Assembly: GCA_964386385.1 (NCBI GenBank)
Contig: CAYLRN010000015.1
Location: 1-64,000 of the forward strand
Origin: RUG572 sp964386385
GTDB taxonomy: Bacteria > Verrucomicrobiota > Kiritimatiellia > RFP12 > UBA1067
Length of the DNA stretch: 64,000 bases
Direction: 5' to 3'
Position 1 is the first letter of the stretch. Each line of letters begins with the position of its first letter. The notes under the pieces are model-generated. The model worked only from the letters and a program-made list of their open reading frames with translations, did not search any database and had not been told where the DNA came from. The translations under genes were made by a program, and so were the position numbers. Positions 43,015 through 52,739 of this stretch are shown in pieces.

Positions 43015-44325
43015 TCACAGCCCTTCCGCTGCGTCGCGCAGGCGCGTAACCGTCTTGTCGCGCCCCAGCAGCTCGCACGTCTCGAAAAGGCCGATGCCCT
43101 CGCCGCGCCCGGTGATCGCCACGCGGATGGGATGCACCCACGGCCCCATGCCCTGGCCCTGCGAAAGCTCCTTCACCATCGCCTCGCCTGCGGCGGCCGT
43201 GAACGGCTCCAGCTTCTCGAAGCGGCTCGCGAGGTCGAGAAGGATCTCCTTCACGCCCGGCTTGCAAAGGCGCTTCACGACGGCCTTTTCGTCGAACGCA
43301 TAGCAGTCCGAGAAGAAATAGGCGCAGTTGCCGGGGATGTCGCTCCAGAACTTCGTGCGGACCTGCAGCTGGTCGATAAGCAAATCGAGGTTGAATCCCT
43401 CCGGAACTGTCATCTCCGCCGCAGCAAGGCGGGCAAGCAGTTCGGCGCGGTACTGTTCCTTCGGCGCGCGGCGGATGTACTCGCCGTTCATCCACTGGAG
43501 CTTCTTGATGTCGAACTTCGCGGCGGTGACGTGGACCTTCTCGATGTCGAAGAGGTCTATCATCTCCTGCCGCGTCAGCACCTCGCGCTCGTCGCCTGGA
43601 TTCCAGCCAAGGAGCAGAAGGTAGTTGAAGAGAGCCTCCGGCAGATAGCCGTTCTGGCGGAACTCGCCCACGAACGCCGCGCCGTCGCGCTTCGAGTACG
43701 GTTTGCCCTGCGCGTTGACAATCATGGAGAGGTGCCCGTAGCGCGGAGCGGGCGCGCCGAGCGCCTTGAAGAGCTCCAAGTGCTTGAAGGTGTTCTCCAC
43801 GTGGTCGTCGCCGCGGATGACGTGCGTGATGCCCTGGTCGATGTCGTCCACCACGTTCGCAAGATGGAAGATCGGCGAGCCGTCGGACCGGACGATCGCG
43901 AAGTCGGGGACGTCCTCCGCCTTCTTCTCCATGTGGCCCTTCACCAGGTCGTCGAACGCCAGGACGCCCTCCTTCGGCATCCGGAACATGACGACCTCGC
44001 CCGTCTTGCCGTCGCGGGAAGTACGCTCGCACTTGTAGGCGTGGCCGGACGCGAGAAGCCTTTCGACGCATTCGAGATGGCGCGGGAGGTTCTTCGTCTG
44101 GTAGACGACCGGCTCGTCGTAGTCGAGGCCGAGCCATTCCATGCAGTCGAAAAGCGCCTGGATGGCCTCCGGCGTGGAACGCTCGAGGTCCGTGTCCTCG
44201 ACGCGCAGAAGGAACTTGCCGCCCACGTGGCGCGCATAGAGCCAGTTGTAGATGGCGGCGCGGATGTTGCCGATATGGACCTTGCCCGTCGGGGACGGGG
44301 CGAAACGTACGCGGATGTCTGACAT
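43015..44325 (-). CDS. gltX: Glutamate-tRNA ligase
   Basis: 436 residues, class I synthetase. RFAPSPTGKVHIGNIRAAI contains the HIGH-type motif (HIGN); YSKRDGA is the KMSKR-type motif. C-terminal anticodon-binding domain is helical and shorter than usual (family 460-500). Charges tRNA-Glu, perhaps also tRNA-Gln if the amidotransferase route exists. ATG at 44325 is preferred (MSDIRVRFAPSP); the ATG at 44337 overlaps the -10 box. Confidence 0.96.
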   Translation of the reverse strand: MSDIRVRFAPSPTGKVHIGNIRAAIYNWLYARHVGGKFLLRVEDTDLERSTPEAIQALFDCMEWLGLDYDEPVVYQTKNLPRHLECVERLLASGHAYKCERTSRDGKTGEVVMFRMPKEGVLAFDDLVKGHMEKKAEDVPDFAIVRSDGSPIFHLANVVDDIDQGITHVIRGDDHVENTFKHLELFKALGAPAPRYGHLSMIVNAQGKPYSKRDGAAFVGEFRQNGYLPEALFNYLLLLGWNPGDEREVLTRQEMIDLFDIEKVHVTAAKFDIKKLQWMNGEYIRRAPKEQYRAELLARLAAAEMTVPEGFNLDLLIDQLQVRTKFWSDIPGNCAYFFSDCYAFDEKAVVKRLCKPGVKEILLDLASRFEKLEPFTAAAGEAMVKELSQGQGMGPWVHPIRVAITGRGEGIGLFETCELLGRDKTVTRLRDAAEGL

Positions 44326-44335
44326 AGTGGGCGAC

Positions 44336-44341
44336 ATTATA
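44336..44341 (-). promoter_or_regulatory. Extended -10 box of gltX
   Basis: TTTGG-TATAAT-GTCGCCCACT then ATG, spacer ten bases: near-leaderless. Confidence 0.65.
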
Positions 44342-44387
44342 CCAAAAATCGGCGCAACGCGCGCTTTCCAACCGCCAAGCCTCTTGA

Positions 44388-44393
44388 TATAAT
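44388..44393 (+). promoter_or_regulatory. Extended -10 box of pflA, leaderless type
   Basis: CTTGA-TATAAT-GTGCGCC then ATG, spacer seven bases. Confidence 0.7.
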
Positions 44394-44400
44394 GTGCGCC

Positions 44401-45159
44401 ATGTTCTACGGACGGATACACTCTATCGAATCGTTCGCCGCGGCGGACGGCCCCGGCGTGAGAAGCATCGTCTTCCTGAACGGCTGCAACCTCCGCTGCC
44501 GGTACTGCCACAACCCCGACACCTGGGCAAAGGACGAGTTCCAGCTCATGTCCTCCGACGAGATCCTCGACAAGGTGGAGCGTTTCCGCTCGTACTGGGG
44601 CGACAGCGGCGGACTCACCGTCTCCGGCGGCGAACCGCTCCTCCAGCTTGACTTCCTCGTGGAGCTCTTCGAGAAGGCGCGCGCGCGCGGCGTGGACACG
44701 TGCCTGGACACTGCGGCGGAGCCCTTTTCCCGTTCCCCGGACTGGCTTTCGCGCTTCGACCGGCTCATGTCCGCGACGAACCTCGTCCTGCTGGACGTGA
44801 AGCACATAGACTCCGCCGCGCACGAGAGGCTGACCGGCCGCCCCAACGCCGCCATCCTCGACTGCGCGCGCCATCTGAGCGACGCCGGCACGCCCGTCTG
44901 GATCCGCTACGTGCTAGTGCCGGGGATCAACTCCTCCGACGAAACCGTAGACCGCACCGCCGACTTCCTGCGCACCCTGAGGAACGTCCGGCGCGTGGAG
45001 GTGCTTCCATACCACACCCTCGGCGTCTTCAAGTGGCGCCGGCTCGGAATCCCGTACGGACTGGAGGGCGTCAGGCCTCCGTCGCCCGAACTGACCGCGC
45101 ACGTGCGCGAGCGGCTGAACGCCGCCGTCGCCGGACACAATCCCCGGGAGCGCCAATGA
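44401..45159 (+). CDS. pflA: Pyruvate formate-lyase activating enzyme
   Basis: Radical-SAM activase for a glycyl-radical enzyme. 252 residues. NGCNLRCRYCHNPDTW holds CxxxCxxC, TVSGGEPLLQ the SAM-binding motif, and DVKHID follows. No pyruvate formate-lyase lies in this window, so the partner is elsewhere. Coupled to the U32 gene by ATGA. Confidence 0.93.
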   Translation: MFYGRIHSIESFAAADGPGVRSIVFLNGCNLRCRYCHNPDTWAKDEFQLMSSDEILDKVERFRSYWGDSGGLTVSGGEPLLQLDFLVELFEKARARGVDTCLDTAAEPFSRSPDWLSRFDRLMSATNLVLLDVKHIDSAAHERLTGRPNAAILDCARHLSDAGTPVWIRYVLVPGINSSDETVDRTADFLRTLRNVRRVEVLPYHTLGVFKWRRLGIPYGLEGVRPPSPELTAHVRERLNAAVAGHNPRERQ

Positions 45160-46400
45160 CGACGAAAAAGCCCGAAATCCTCGCCCCCGCAGGGGACATG
45201 ACGTGCCTTCAGGCGGCTCTCGACGCCGGCGCGGACGCCGTCTACGTCGGCCTTGACGCATTCAACATGCGCGCCCGCGCGTCCGCGAACTTCCCTCGAA
45301 GCGAGCTTCCGGAGGCCTCGCGCCGCTGCCGGGAGCGCGGCGTGAAGCTCTACCTGACGCTCAACTCAATCGTCTTCGAGAGCGAACTCCCGCAGGTGGA
45401 GGAGACGATTCTCTTCGCAAAGCCCCACGTCGACGCCTTCATCGTCGCGGACTGGGGCGTGATAGAGCTCTGCCGCAGGCACTCCGTCCCCTTCCACGTC
45501 TCCACGCAGATGAGCTGCTCCAACTCGGCGGCCGCGAAATTCCTCAAGGCGCAGGGCGCGGAGCGCGTCGTCCTCGCGCGCGAATGCTCGCTCGGCGAAG
45601 TGGCGGCAATCGCGAAGACGTCGGGAATCGAGATCGAGACGTTCGTCCACGGGGCGCAGTGCGTCGCCACGTCCGGCCGATGCCTCCTCTCGCACGAGGC
45701 GTACGGCTGCAGCGCGAACCGAGGGCAGTGCCACCAGCCCTGCCGCCGCCGCTTCCTCATCAAGGCGATAGACAGGTTCACCGACGGGGACGGCAACCCG
45801 ATTCACGACGCGGACGCCGAATTCGTCGTAGAGCCGCATACGGTCCTTTCCGCGAAGGACCTCTGCTCGCTCCCGTTCGTGGACAAGCTCATGGCGGCCG
45901 GGATAGCGTCGTTCAAGATCGAGGGCCGCGCGCGGAATCCGGAATACGTGCGCGAAACGGTCCGCGCCTACCGGGCCGCCGTCGACGCCGTCGCGGACGG
46001 CGCGTTCACGCCGGAACTCGTCGAACGGCTCGTCTCCGACGTCAAAAAGGTCTTCCACAGGGACTTCGCGGCCGGCCTGTTCCACGGGCGACCGGGGGCG
46101 GACCAGTACACTGACGCGGAGGACTCCCGCGCGACGACCGTCAAGCGGCACGTGGGAATCGTGGTCGACTACTTCATCAAGGCCGGAATCGCGCAGGTGA
46201 AGGTGCAGGACCATCCGGTCCGCGTCGGCGACGTCCTGCAGGTGCACGGCCCCACGACCGGCGTCAGGGAGTTCACCGTGCAGTCGATGCGCCGCGACGA
46301 CGAAGTCCCCGAAGCGGCCATGGCCGGCACGTGGGTGACGTTCCCGGCGCCGCGTTGCCGCGTCGGCGACAAGGTGTTCTTCATCGAGACGCGCGGATGA
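45156..46400 (+). CDS. Peptidase U32-family protein
   Basis: 414 residues. EILAPAGDMTCLQAALDAGADAVY, FVHGAQCVATSGRCLLS and CSANRGQCHQPCRR, with conserved Cys for an iron-sulfur centre. Many U32 proteins are now known to hydroxylate tRNA or 23S rRNA uridine (TrhP, RlhA) rather than to cut proteins; this is likely of that kind. C-terminal beta-barrel domain present. Confidence 0.88.
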   Translation: MTTKKPEILAPAGDMTCLQAALDAGADAVYVGLDAFNMRARASANFPRSELPEASRRCRERGVKLYLTLNSIVFESELPQVEETILFAKPHVDAFIVADWGVIELCRRHSVPFHVSTQMSCSNSAAAKFLKAQGAERVVLARECSLGEVAAIAKTSGIEIETFVHGAQCVATSGRCLLSHEAYGCSANRGQCHQPCRRRFLIKAIDRFTDGDGNPIHDADAEFVVEPHTVLSAKDLCSLPFVDKLMAAGIASFKIEGRARNPEYVRETVRAYRAAVDAVADGAFTPELVERLVSDVKKVFHRDFAAGLFHGRPGADQYTDAEDSRATTVKRHVGIVVDYFIKAGIAQVKVQDHPVRVGDVLQVHGPTTGVREFTVQSMRRDDEVPEAAMAGTWVTFPAPRCRVGDKVFFIETRG

Positions 46401-46413
46401 CGGAGGGGGCGGC

Positions 46414-47628
46414 GTGACGGACGCGCGGCGGCAGATCGGCGCAGTCGCGGCAGCCCTCGCCGGCTGCGTCGTGTACATGCTCGGCGCGATGAGCCGCGTG
46501 GCGGTGCCGGGCATGGTGTTCGAGCGCATCGTGTCGGAATACGGTCTCACCCACGCCCAGGTCGCCATGCTTCCAAGCATCGGCGTCCTCGGCTGCATGG
46601 CGTTCATCGGCGTCGGGGGGATGCTGGTGGACCGCTTCGGATGGACGCGGATGCTGCTCGTCGGATCGGCTGTCCAGGCGCTCGGCTACGTGCCAGTCCA
46701 CGAGTCGCAGAGCCTCGCGGCGATGCTCGCGGGCGAATTCCTCAACGGCGGCGGGCGCACGATCGTGTACCTCTCGATCCTCAAGCTGTTCGACGACTCG
46801 TTCGGCCGCCGCCGCTTCGCGGCGCTCATCGGCGTCTTCTACGTCTTCAGCTACGGCGGAACGCTGGGGGCAAGCGCGTTCTTCCCGGTGCTGATGGATC
46901 GATGCGGCAGCTGGCAGCTGGCGGCGCGCACTATCAACTACGGCACGCTAGCCGCGGCGGCGTGCATCGCCCTTCTGGCCGGATTCGCGCGACGGGCGGA
47001 CGCCGCCGCGAAACCATCGGAAGGCGCGCGCGAACTCTTTCCGTGGCGTTCGATGGCCGCAAGCTTCAGGACACCGCGCGCGCGGCTGGCGATCGTCGCG
47101 ACAGGTCTCAACATAGCGGTCTACTGGAGCTTCCTCTGCGTCGGCGCGGCGCCGTTCGCCAGGGCCGTGGGCGACGTCTCGCTTGTCTCCGGCATGAACT
47201 GGGTCGTGATGGCGGGAATGACGCTCATGGGCGGCGTCAGCCTGCTTTTCGGCAACGCGCGACGCCCGTTCTTCGTGTGGGGGTCGGGGGCGCTCATGGC
47301 GGCGTTCGCGACGCTCCTCGCCGCATCGCTCTGCGGAGTCCGCGACGTTTCCGTATACCGCGCGGCCTACCTTCTCGTCGGCGCCGGCTACGGCGTGACG
47401 AGCGTCCTGCTGGCCGGAACGAAGGAGTGCGTACCGGCCGTCTACATGGCAAGCGCGATCGGGTTCACCAACTTCTTCGCGAACGTCGTCCAGATAGGCA
47501 CGAACCAGGCAAGCGGGAAGCTGATGGCGATGGGTCCCGCAGGCCATGCGTGGACGTTCGCGGCGTACCTCGCGCTGGCGGTCGTTTCGTTCATCGCGTC
47601 ATGCCACTTCGCCAGAAAGTCCACGTGA
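46414..47628 (+). CDS. Major facilitator superfamily transporter
   Basis: 404 residues, about twelve membrane helices. The loop after helix 2 (GGMLVDRFGWTRMLLVG) is the MFS signature D-R-G-R-R-like. No transport substrate can be assigned. Start GTG at 46414, seven bases after GGAGG, 13 bases after the U32 gene. Confidence 0.85.
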   Translation: MTDARRQIGAVAAALAGCVVYMLGAMSRVAVPGMVFERIVSEYGLTHAQVAMLPSIGVLGCMAFIGVGGMLVDRFGWTRMLLVGSAVQALGYVPVHESQSLAAMLAGEFLNGGGRTIVYLSILKLFDDSFGRRRFAALIGVFYVFSYGGTLGASAFFPVLMDRCGSWQLAARTINYGTLAAAACIALLAGFARRADAAAKPSEGARELFPWRSMAASFRTPRARLAIVATGLNIAVYWSFLCVGAAPFARAVGDVSLVSGMNWVVMAGMTLMGGVSLLFGNARRPFFVWGSGALMAAFATLLAASLCGVRDVSVYRAAYLLVGAGYGVTSVLLAGTKECVPAVYMASAIGFTNFFANVVQIGTNQASGKLMAMGPAGHAWTFAAYLALAVVSFIASCHFARKST

Positions 47629-47724
47629 AGAGCGGGCGTCAGATTCCGGCTCCTGTTCCTCCAATGGACTCATGCCCGTGAAAAGGCGCAAATGCAGACC
47701 AACGACGATGACGCCGGAATCGAA

Positions 47725-49149
47725 TCAGATGCGCGGAAGTTCCCAGCCCGGCCGGTAGGTCGTCCGGACAAACTCGTTCGCCGCCGCGTTGTTCGTGACG
47801 TGGTGGCCGTCCCACGCCAGCAGCCCCCTGCCGGTCTGGGCGAGAACGTTTCCGAGCAGGACGGTCTTCACCAGCGGAACGCCGTAGCGGAAGTCCGCGT
47901 TCGCAAGCCGTCCCTCGCGAATGGCCGCGAAGAACTCGTGGACGTGGCTCTTCTTCACGCGCGGAATCCACGGCGCGGGCTTCGTCAGGGACTTGCGGAG
48001 GCCAGTGGGCACGAACTGCATGGCCGACCCGAACTCGTTCAGCCAGAGGACGCCCTTCTCGCCCATCCACAGCGTTCCGATCTGCCCCAGCCGGACGTTG
48101 AACTTCTTCTCAAGTTCCTCGACGATGGGCGGAAGGTTCTGGTATTCGCGCCTGAGCGCGATGCCGATCCGGTTCTGATGCTGCGCGTCGACCGGCACGC
48201 CGTCCTTGATGCCGTCCCACCAGTGGATCGTCACGGGGTCGAGCCCCTTGCGCGCGGGGAACTTGAAGTCGATCGTCTGGCGCAGCGGCCAGGAGCCGGG
48301 AGCTCCCTCACGCTGGTCGAAGAGCTCGGCGCTGACCGGGGCGACCTCGTTCAGGCGCAGTGCGAAGAACGAGGCGTCCATTATGTGGTTGCCCATGTTG
48401 CCGATGTTGCCGTTGCCGAAGCCCTTCCAGTCGTACCACTGGTGCGGGCCGTAGCAGGGCTTGTAGGGGCGCATCTTCGCGGGTCCGACCCATTTGTCCC
48501 AGTCCATGCCCTCCGGCACGGGGGCGTCCGGCGGCACTACGGCCTGCGAATTGATGCGGTCGTCGTAGCACCAGACGTCGCGGACCTGCCCCAACGCCCC
48601 GCTCTGGATCCATTCGACGGCCTGCGCCATGACCGGCGAGGAATGGCCGTGATGCCCGCACTGGCTCACCACGCCGTACTTCTTCGCGAAGGCGAGCAGA
48701 AGGTCCGCCTCCTCGATCGAATAGGCGACGGGCTTCTCCACGTAGACGTGGATGCCGCGCTGCATGGCGAGAAGGGCCGGCAGGGCGTGCTGCTGCTGGT
48801 TCGTGGCGATCAGCACGGCGTCGACGTCGTCGCCCATCTTCGCGTAGAGGTCCTGATAGGTGGCGAACGCCGGCAGCCTTTCGTAGTCGCGCCCGGGGTA
48901 GCGCCGGCAGAGCTTGCCCCTGATATCGGCTATCGCCCGGCTGTCCGGGTCTGCAAGCGCGACAATCTGCACGTCCTCGCATTTCGTGGACAGCACGTCG
49001 CGCATTCGCAGTCCGCACCCGATCAGAGCCACGCGAATCCTGCGCCCGGACGCAATGCGGCGCGGGTGGACGGACGCATTCTCGCCAATCGCGAACATGG
49101 GCAGGGCGGACACGCCCGCCGCCATTTTCAGGAAGTCCCTTCTCTTCAT
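47725..49149 (-). CDS. Tat-exported Gfo/Idh/MocA oxidoreductase 1
   Basis: 474 residues. Twin-arginine signal MKRRDFLKMAAGVSALP, then a Rossmann fold (RVALIGCGLRMRDV), the EKPVAYSI motif and the C-terminal GFGNGNIGNMGNH region. Likely oxidises or inverts a sugar in the periplasm with a bound nucleotide. Start at 49149, eight bases after AAAGGAG; an upstream ATG at 49173 is less likely. About 50% similar by eye to the protein at 60655. Confidence 0.88.
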   Translation of the reverse strand: MKRRDFLKMAAGVSALPMFAIGENASVHPRRIASGRRIRVALIGCGLRMRDVLSTKCEDVQIVALADPDSRAIADIRGKLCRRYPGRDYERLPAFATYQDLYAKMGDDVDAVLIATNQQQHALPALLAMQRGIHVYVEKPVAYSIEEADLLLAFAKKYGVVSQCGHHGHSSPVMAQAVEWIQSGALGQVRDVWCYDDRINSQAVVPPDAPVPEGMDWDKWVGPAKMRPYKPCYGPHQWYDWKGFGNGNIGNMGNHIMDASFFALRLNEVAPVSAELFDQREGAPGSWPLRQTIDFKFPARKGLDPVTIHWWDGIKDGVPVDAQHQNRIGIALRREYQNLPPIVEELEKKFNVRLGQIGTLWMGEKGVLWLNEFGSAMQFVPTGLRKSLTKPAPWIPRVKKSHVHEFFAAIREGRLANADFRYGVPLVKTVLLGNVLAQTGRGLLAWDGHHVTNNAAANEFVRTTYRPGWELPRI

Positions 49150-49231
49150 CGCAAACGCTCCTTTCGTTTTCATCGAACAGATTCCGCTGACGGGCCTTCA
49201 ACCGGCTTCGTGCCTTGAAGGGTCTGGCGAA

Positions 49232-50209
49232 TCAAAGTCCCAGCCCGGAAAACGCGGCCCCCAGCGACGAAAACCCGGCGCCGTCCTCCTTGTGCGTCTC
49301 CATCCAGTCGCGGACATCCTGCGCCTCGGCCTCCGCCGCAATCTCCTCGGGCGTCCTGGGGCGCAGGGGCTTTGCCTGGCACTGGCGGATGGAGAGGGAG
49401 ATGCGCTCGCGCTCCCAGTCGAGGGAGAGGACCTTGACCGTGACGACCTCCCCTTCCTTCACGAAGTCGCGCGGATTGACGACCTTGTCCCAGGAGATTT
49501 CACGCACGGGGACGAGGCCCTCCAGACCGCCGAGGTCGACGAACGCGCCGAAGTCGAGCACCTTCACCACCGTGCCGTTCAAGGTCTGCCCCTCCGTGAG
49601 CGAGTCGCGCAAATAGTCCTTCGCCACCTCAAGTTCCTTCTCCTGGACGGCACGGCGGCTGACAATCAGGTTCTGTCCGCGGTCGTCCTTGCCGTATTCG
49701 GAGACGAGGAACTGGAACGTCTTGCCCACGTACGGGTTTTCCGCGCCCTTGTCCAGCGGCTTGCGGACGCGGTCGATCTGCGAGTGCGGACAGAACGCGC
49801 GCTGCCCGGAGACCGTGACCTCGTATCCGCCCTTCACCTCCTTCTCGACGCGGCCCTCGATCGGGAGACGGTTCTCGAACGCGCGCTGGATAGTCTGGTC
49901 CACGTCGGAGATCGCGGCGGAATCCGCCTTGTCCGCCAGGGCGAAGAGATAGGCGTCCTTCTGCATGGCGACGAATTCGACCTCAAGGGAATCCCCTCGC
50001 CTGACAGCCACTTCGCCGTCGTCGTCCGTGACGTCCTCGATCGGCAGTACGCCGACGCTCTTCGCGTTCACGTCCAGCGTCAGAAAGTCCTCGCCCACGC
50101 GGACGACGCGCGCCGTCGTCCTGTCGCCGGGGTTGAACCCCTTGCGGTAGTTCCTGAGCTGCCCGTCCAGCAGGGCGGCGAAATCGGCCATTGATGCTTT
50201 CTTTTCCAT
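49232..50209 (-). CDS. S1 RNA-binding domain protein (short ribosomal S1-like)
   Basis: 325 residues, three S1 OB-folds, about 26-95 (GDRTTARVVRVGEDFLTLDV), 113-185 (PIEGRVEKEVKGGYEVTV) and 200-270 (GQTLNGTVVKVLDFGAFVDLGGLEGLVPV). Ribosomal S1 has 4-6, so this is a short form or an S1-related translation factor. The C-terminal tail is acidic. Start at 50209 (MEKKASM); the ATG at 50191 is an alternative. Confidence 0.83.
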   Translation of the reverse strand: MEKKASMADFAALLDGQLRNYRKGFNPGDRTTARVVRVGEDFLTLDVNAKSVGVLPIEDVTDDDGEVAVRRGDSLEVEFVAMQKDAYLFALADKADSAAISDVDQTIQRAFENRLPIEGRVEKEVKGGYEVTVSGQRAFCPHSQIDRVRKPLDKGAENPYVGKTFQFLVSEYGKDDRGQNLIVSRRAVQEKELEVAKDYLRDSLTEGQTLNGTVVKVLDFGAFVDLGGLEGLVPVREISWDKVVNPRDFVKEGEVVTVKVLSLDWERERISLSIRQCQAKPLRPRTPEEIAAEAEAQDVRDWMETHKEDGAGFSSLGAAFSGLGL

Positions 50210-50431
50210 GTGTCCTTAAGTCCTTTTCCCGTGGAAAGTTCCGACATAGTATAGCAAAAAGGCGGGCGCATGATGGCAAATATCGCAGGGTGAAAATTTC
50301 GGCCGCCTGCCAGGGCAAATGCGACTGCCCTGGGGGGCATTCACTTTGACAAGATACGTTTTTTCACAAACTATCCGCCATGGCGTTGACAATGCGCCGC
50401 CAAAAGAGTATACTACGCCCTGTTTTCAATT
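50210..50431. other. Intergenic region with promoters and a hairpin
   Basis: 222 bases. On - a TGC-TATACT box (50248-50253) for the S1 gene; on + the tRNA-Pro promoter. A hairpin CCAGGGCA/TGCCCTGG with an 8-base loop lies at 50310-50333, role unknown. No gene. Confidence 0.6.
50386..50414 (+). promoter_or_regulatory. Sigma-70 promoter of tRNA-Pro
   Basis: TTGACA at 50386-50391, 17-base spacer, TATACT at 50409-50414, the clearest two-box promoter in the window. Confidence 0.85.
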
Positions 50432-50508
50432 CGGAGCGTAGCGCAGTCTGGTAGCGCGTTTGGTTCGGGACCAAAAGGCCGAGGGTTCAAATCCCTCCGC
50501 TCCGACCA
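50432..50508 (+). tRNA. tRNA-Pro (anticodon CGG)
   Basis: 77 bases. Acceptor CGGAGCG/CGCTCCG, anticodon stem TTTGG/CCAAA with loop TTCGGGA, TPsiC GTTCAAATC, discriminator A and encoded CCA at 50506-50508. Confidence 0.96.
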
Positions 50509-50576
50509 TCCCAAATGCACAAAAACGCCGCAAACCCAGAGAAACAGGGGCTTTGCGGCGTCTTTGCGCTTTCGGA

Positions 50577-52730
50577 CTATTTCGAAACGTGGACGAGACG
50601 CAGTTCGCGCGGCTTCATGGTCGTCCGCGTCCATGCGCCCTTCCAGCGGTAGGCGATCTTCTGCTCGTATTGCGTGGCGTTCGCGAACACGAGCGCGCGC
50701 GCGCCGTCCGCCGCCTCCCATGCCGTTCCGAACACGGCCGGCTTGTCGTTGTCTATGTCCGTCCCGCGGAAGTTCTCGTGGTAGGCGATGGCGTCGCATT
50801 CAACTTTCGGCGGATGGAGCTGGCAGCCGTGCGCAAGCCATTTGCGCCCTTCGCCGCGGTAGAGGCGGATCCAGTCCTCGACGAACGCGAGCATCCGCTT
50901 CTTGTCGGCGGAGGGCTTGGCGTCCTCGTCGTAGAATGCCGTCGTGACTGGCAGACGCGGCATCTGCCCGTCCGCCGCGCAGAACGCCATCCAGAACCAT
51001 TTCGAGTACTGCTCCGCCCCGCTCTGGAAAGTGGGCGTGTACTCGTGGTAGAGGTAGTTGTAGACGCTTGCCCATTCGGGTCCGGGCCAACGGCAGTTGC
51101 GGTAGTCCGCAAACGCATAAATGTCGGTGAAATATTCGTGCATCTCCTCGAACGAGAACATGGCGCCGGGATTGATCCTGCGCATCTCGGCGAGCATTGT
51201 CTCGAACTGGCGGCGCTGGGCCTTCATGAGCCAGCGCCCCGGGCCGGGCTTGTGTCCGTGCGACGTCGACCAGCAAGTCGGGACGCGGGCGCCGACGTCC
51301 TGGTCGGCCTGGACGAGGTCGGCGCCGCGCTTCACGAGTTCGCAGGCGACGTCCCGGTTCCACCAGTCGACCGTCCACGGATCGCCGGGACACATCGTGG
51401 CGGACTGCCCGCCGCCAAGCCAGACGAGGTTGTCCAGTCGGACCTGTCCGTCCGGGTTGACGATGGCGTGCGGGGCGGCGCGCTGCCAGAAGTCCTTTGA
51501 GAAATCAAGGCGATGGGAACCGTCCTTCCGCTTTCCGACCTTCACGTTCCAGTGGTGTCCGCCCGGCCAGGGCCAGAAATGGCCGTTCGCAGCCTTCACC
51601 CATCCCATCATCTCCCTGAACTTCTCCTCGTTCGGATAGATCGGGAAGTATTCGGCCGCGATCCAGTCGCCGTGCCGCTCCCATCCTTCAAGGATCGCAA
51701 GCAGCGGGGCGTCCGGGAAATTCCTCTTCCAGTAGTCGTCCAGCCACTTCTTCATGAAGTCGGGACGGTCGAACCATTCGCGGTTGAAGCGCATCACGAC
51801 CGGGGCTTCGCGCGTCCACTGCGGAAGTTCGCCCTTTTCAAGGAACGTCCGACGACACCAGAACCGGTCTTTCGCCCATGCCTTGTAGATGTCGGCCGCG
51901 TCGTACCATGTCGTCTCCTCGCCGTCGGGGTTCTCGAAGCCGCGCAGGACTATGTCGTACGGCTGGACGTCCGCAGATTCAGAATACTCGAACCGGCTCC
52001 AGCGGAAGAGGAAGTCGCCGCCCCAGAACGTGCCGTCGGGGCGGTCCCTGCGCCACCAGCGGTCCATCAGCAGTTCCTTCTCGTTGCCGTCCGAGTCCTC
52101 AGCCATCGTGAAAAGTCCGCCGCGGTCGTCGAAGAAGCATCCGAACTGGGCGACAAGGTTGCCTGGAGAATGCGCAACGTGGCGGTTCTTCCAGTACGCG
52201 CGGCGCGGGTTCATGGGATGGCGGACGAGTCCGCCGTGTCCGGAGCCGATTACGAGCGCGTCGTCCGTCGGAGTCGTCCCCAGGCATTCGTTCAGCGCCG
52301 CGCGCGGGAACTGCGTCTCGACAAGCGCCCATCCAGGCTTCGGCGCCACGGAAATCCGGCAGCGGATGGCGGGATCGCCCGGCCTTGCGGCGAACGTGGC
52401 GACGGCGCGTTCCACGCATTGGCCGACGTCCTCCCAGACGAGCTCAAGGCCGTCCGCCACCTGACGCGCGGAATATCTCTTCGCCTCGCCTGCACGGACG
52501 GTCGCCCTCGCGGTGAAATCGTTCGTCCTGCAAGCATCCACCTGCCATAGCGGAGAGTCGACGTTCCGCGCCGACAGGTAGTCGCGTCCGCGACGGTCGA
52601 CAAGATGCGCCAACCGTCCCTTTTCGCCGTCCGAAAAGACGGCGGTCAGCGTCGTCGACGAAATCTCCGCCGCCGCGGCGGACAGGGGAAGAAGAAGCAG
52701 AACCGCAATGGCGGCATGAACGCGTTTCAT
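50577..52730 (-). CDS. Secreted glycoside-hydrolase-like protein (possibly DUF6259)
   Basis: 717 residues with signal peptide MKRVHAAIAVLLLLPLSAAAA. N-terminal beta-sandwich (to ~280), then a TIM-barrel-like part: LAILEGWERHGDWI, HFWPWPGGHHWN, VKRGADLVQADQDVGARV with candidate acidic catalytic residues, and FSFEEMHEYF. Resembles the uncharacterised family DUF6259 of Lentisphaerae and Bacteroidetes from memory. The ATG follows AGGAG by six bases, nine bases after the beta-helix gene, so the two form an operon. Confidence 0.7.
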   Translation of the reverse strand: MKRVHAAIAVLLLLPLSAAAAEISSTTLTAVFSDGEKGRLAHLVDRRGRDYLSARNVDSPLWQVDACRTNDFTARATVRAGEAKRYSARQVADGLELVWEDVGQCVERAVATFAARPGDPAIRCRISVAPKPGWALVETQFPRAALNECLGTTPTDDALVIGSGHGGLVRHPMNPRRAYWKNRHVAHSPGNLVAQFGCFFDDRGGLFTMAEDSDGNEKELLMDRWWRRDRPDGTFWGGDFLFRWSRFEYSESADVQPYDIVLRGFENPDGEETTWYDAADIYKAWAKDRFWCRRTFLEKGELPQWTREAPVVMRFNREWFDRPDFMKKWLDDYWKRNFPDAPLLAILEGWERHGDWIAAEYFPIYPNEEKFREMMGWVKAANGHFWPWPGGHHWNVKVGKRKDGSHRLDFSKDFWQRAAPHAIVNPDGQVRLDNLVWLGGGQSATMCPGDPWTVDWWNRDVACELVKRGADLVQADQDVGARVPTCWSTSHGHKPGPGRWLMKAQRRQFETMLAEMRRINPGAMFSFEEMHEYFTDIYAFADYRNCRWPGPEWASVYNYLYHEYTPTFQSGAEQYSKWFWMAFCAADGQMPRLPVTTAFYDEDAKPSADKKRMLAFVEDWIRLYRGEGRKWLAHGCQLHPPKVECDAIAYHENFRGTDIDNDKPAVFGTAWEAADGARALVFANATQYEQKIAYRWKGAWTRTTMKPRELRLVHVSK

Positions 52731-52739
52731 GGGAATCTC

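Noticed and set aside
47642..47721. 9-bp inverted repeat GATTCCGGC between the MFS and Gfo/Idh genes
   Set aside because: A 62-base loop and no U tract make a terminator unconvincing.
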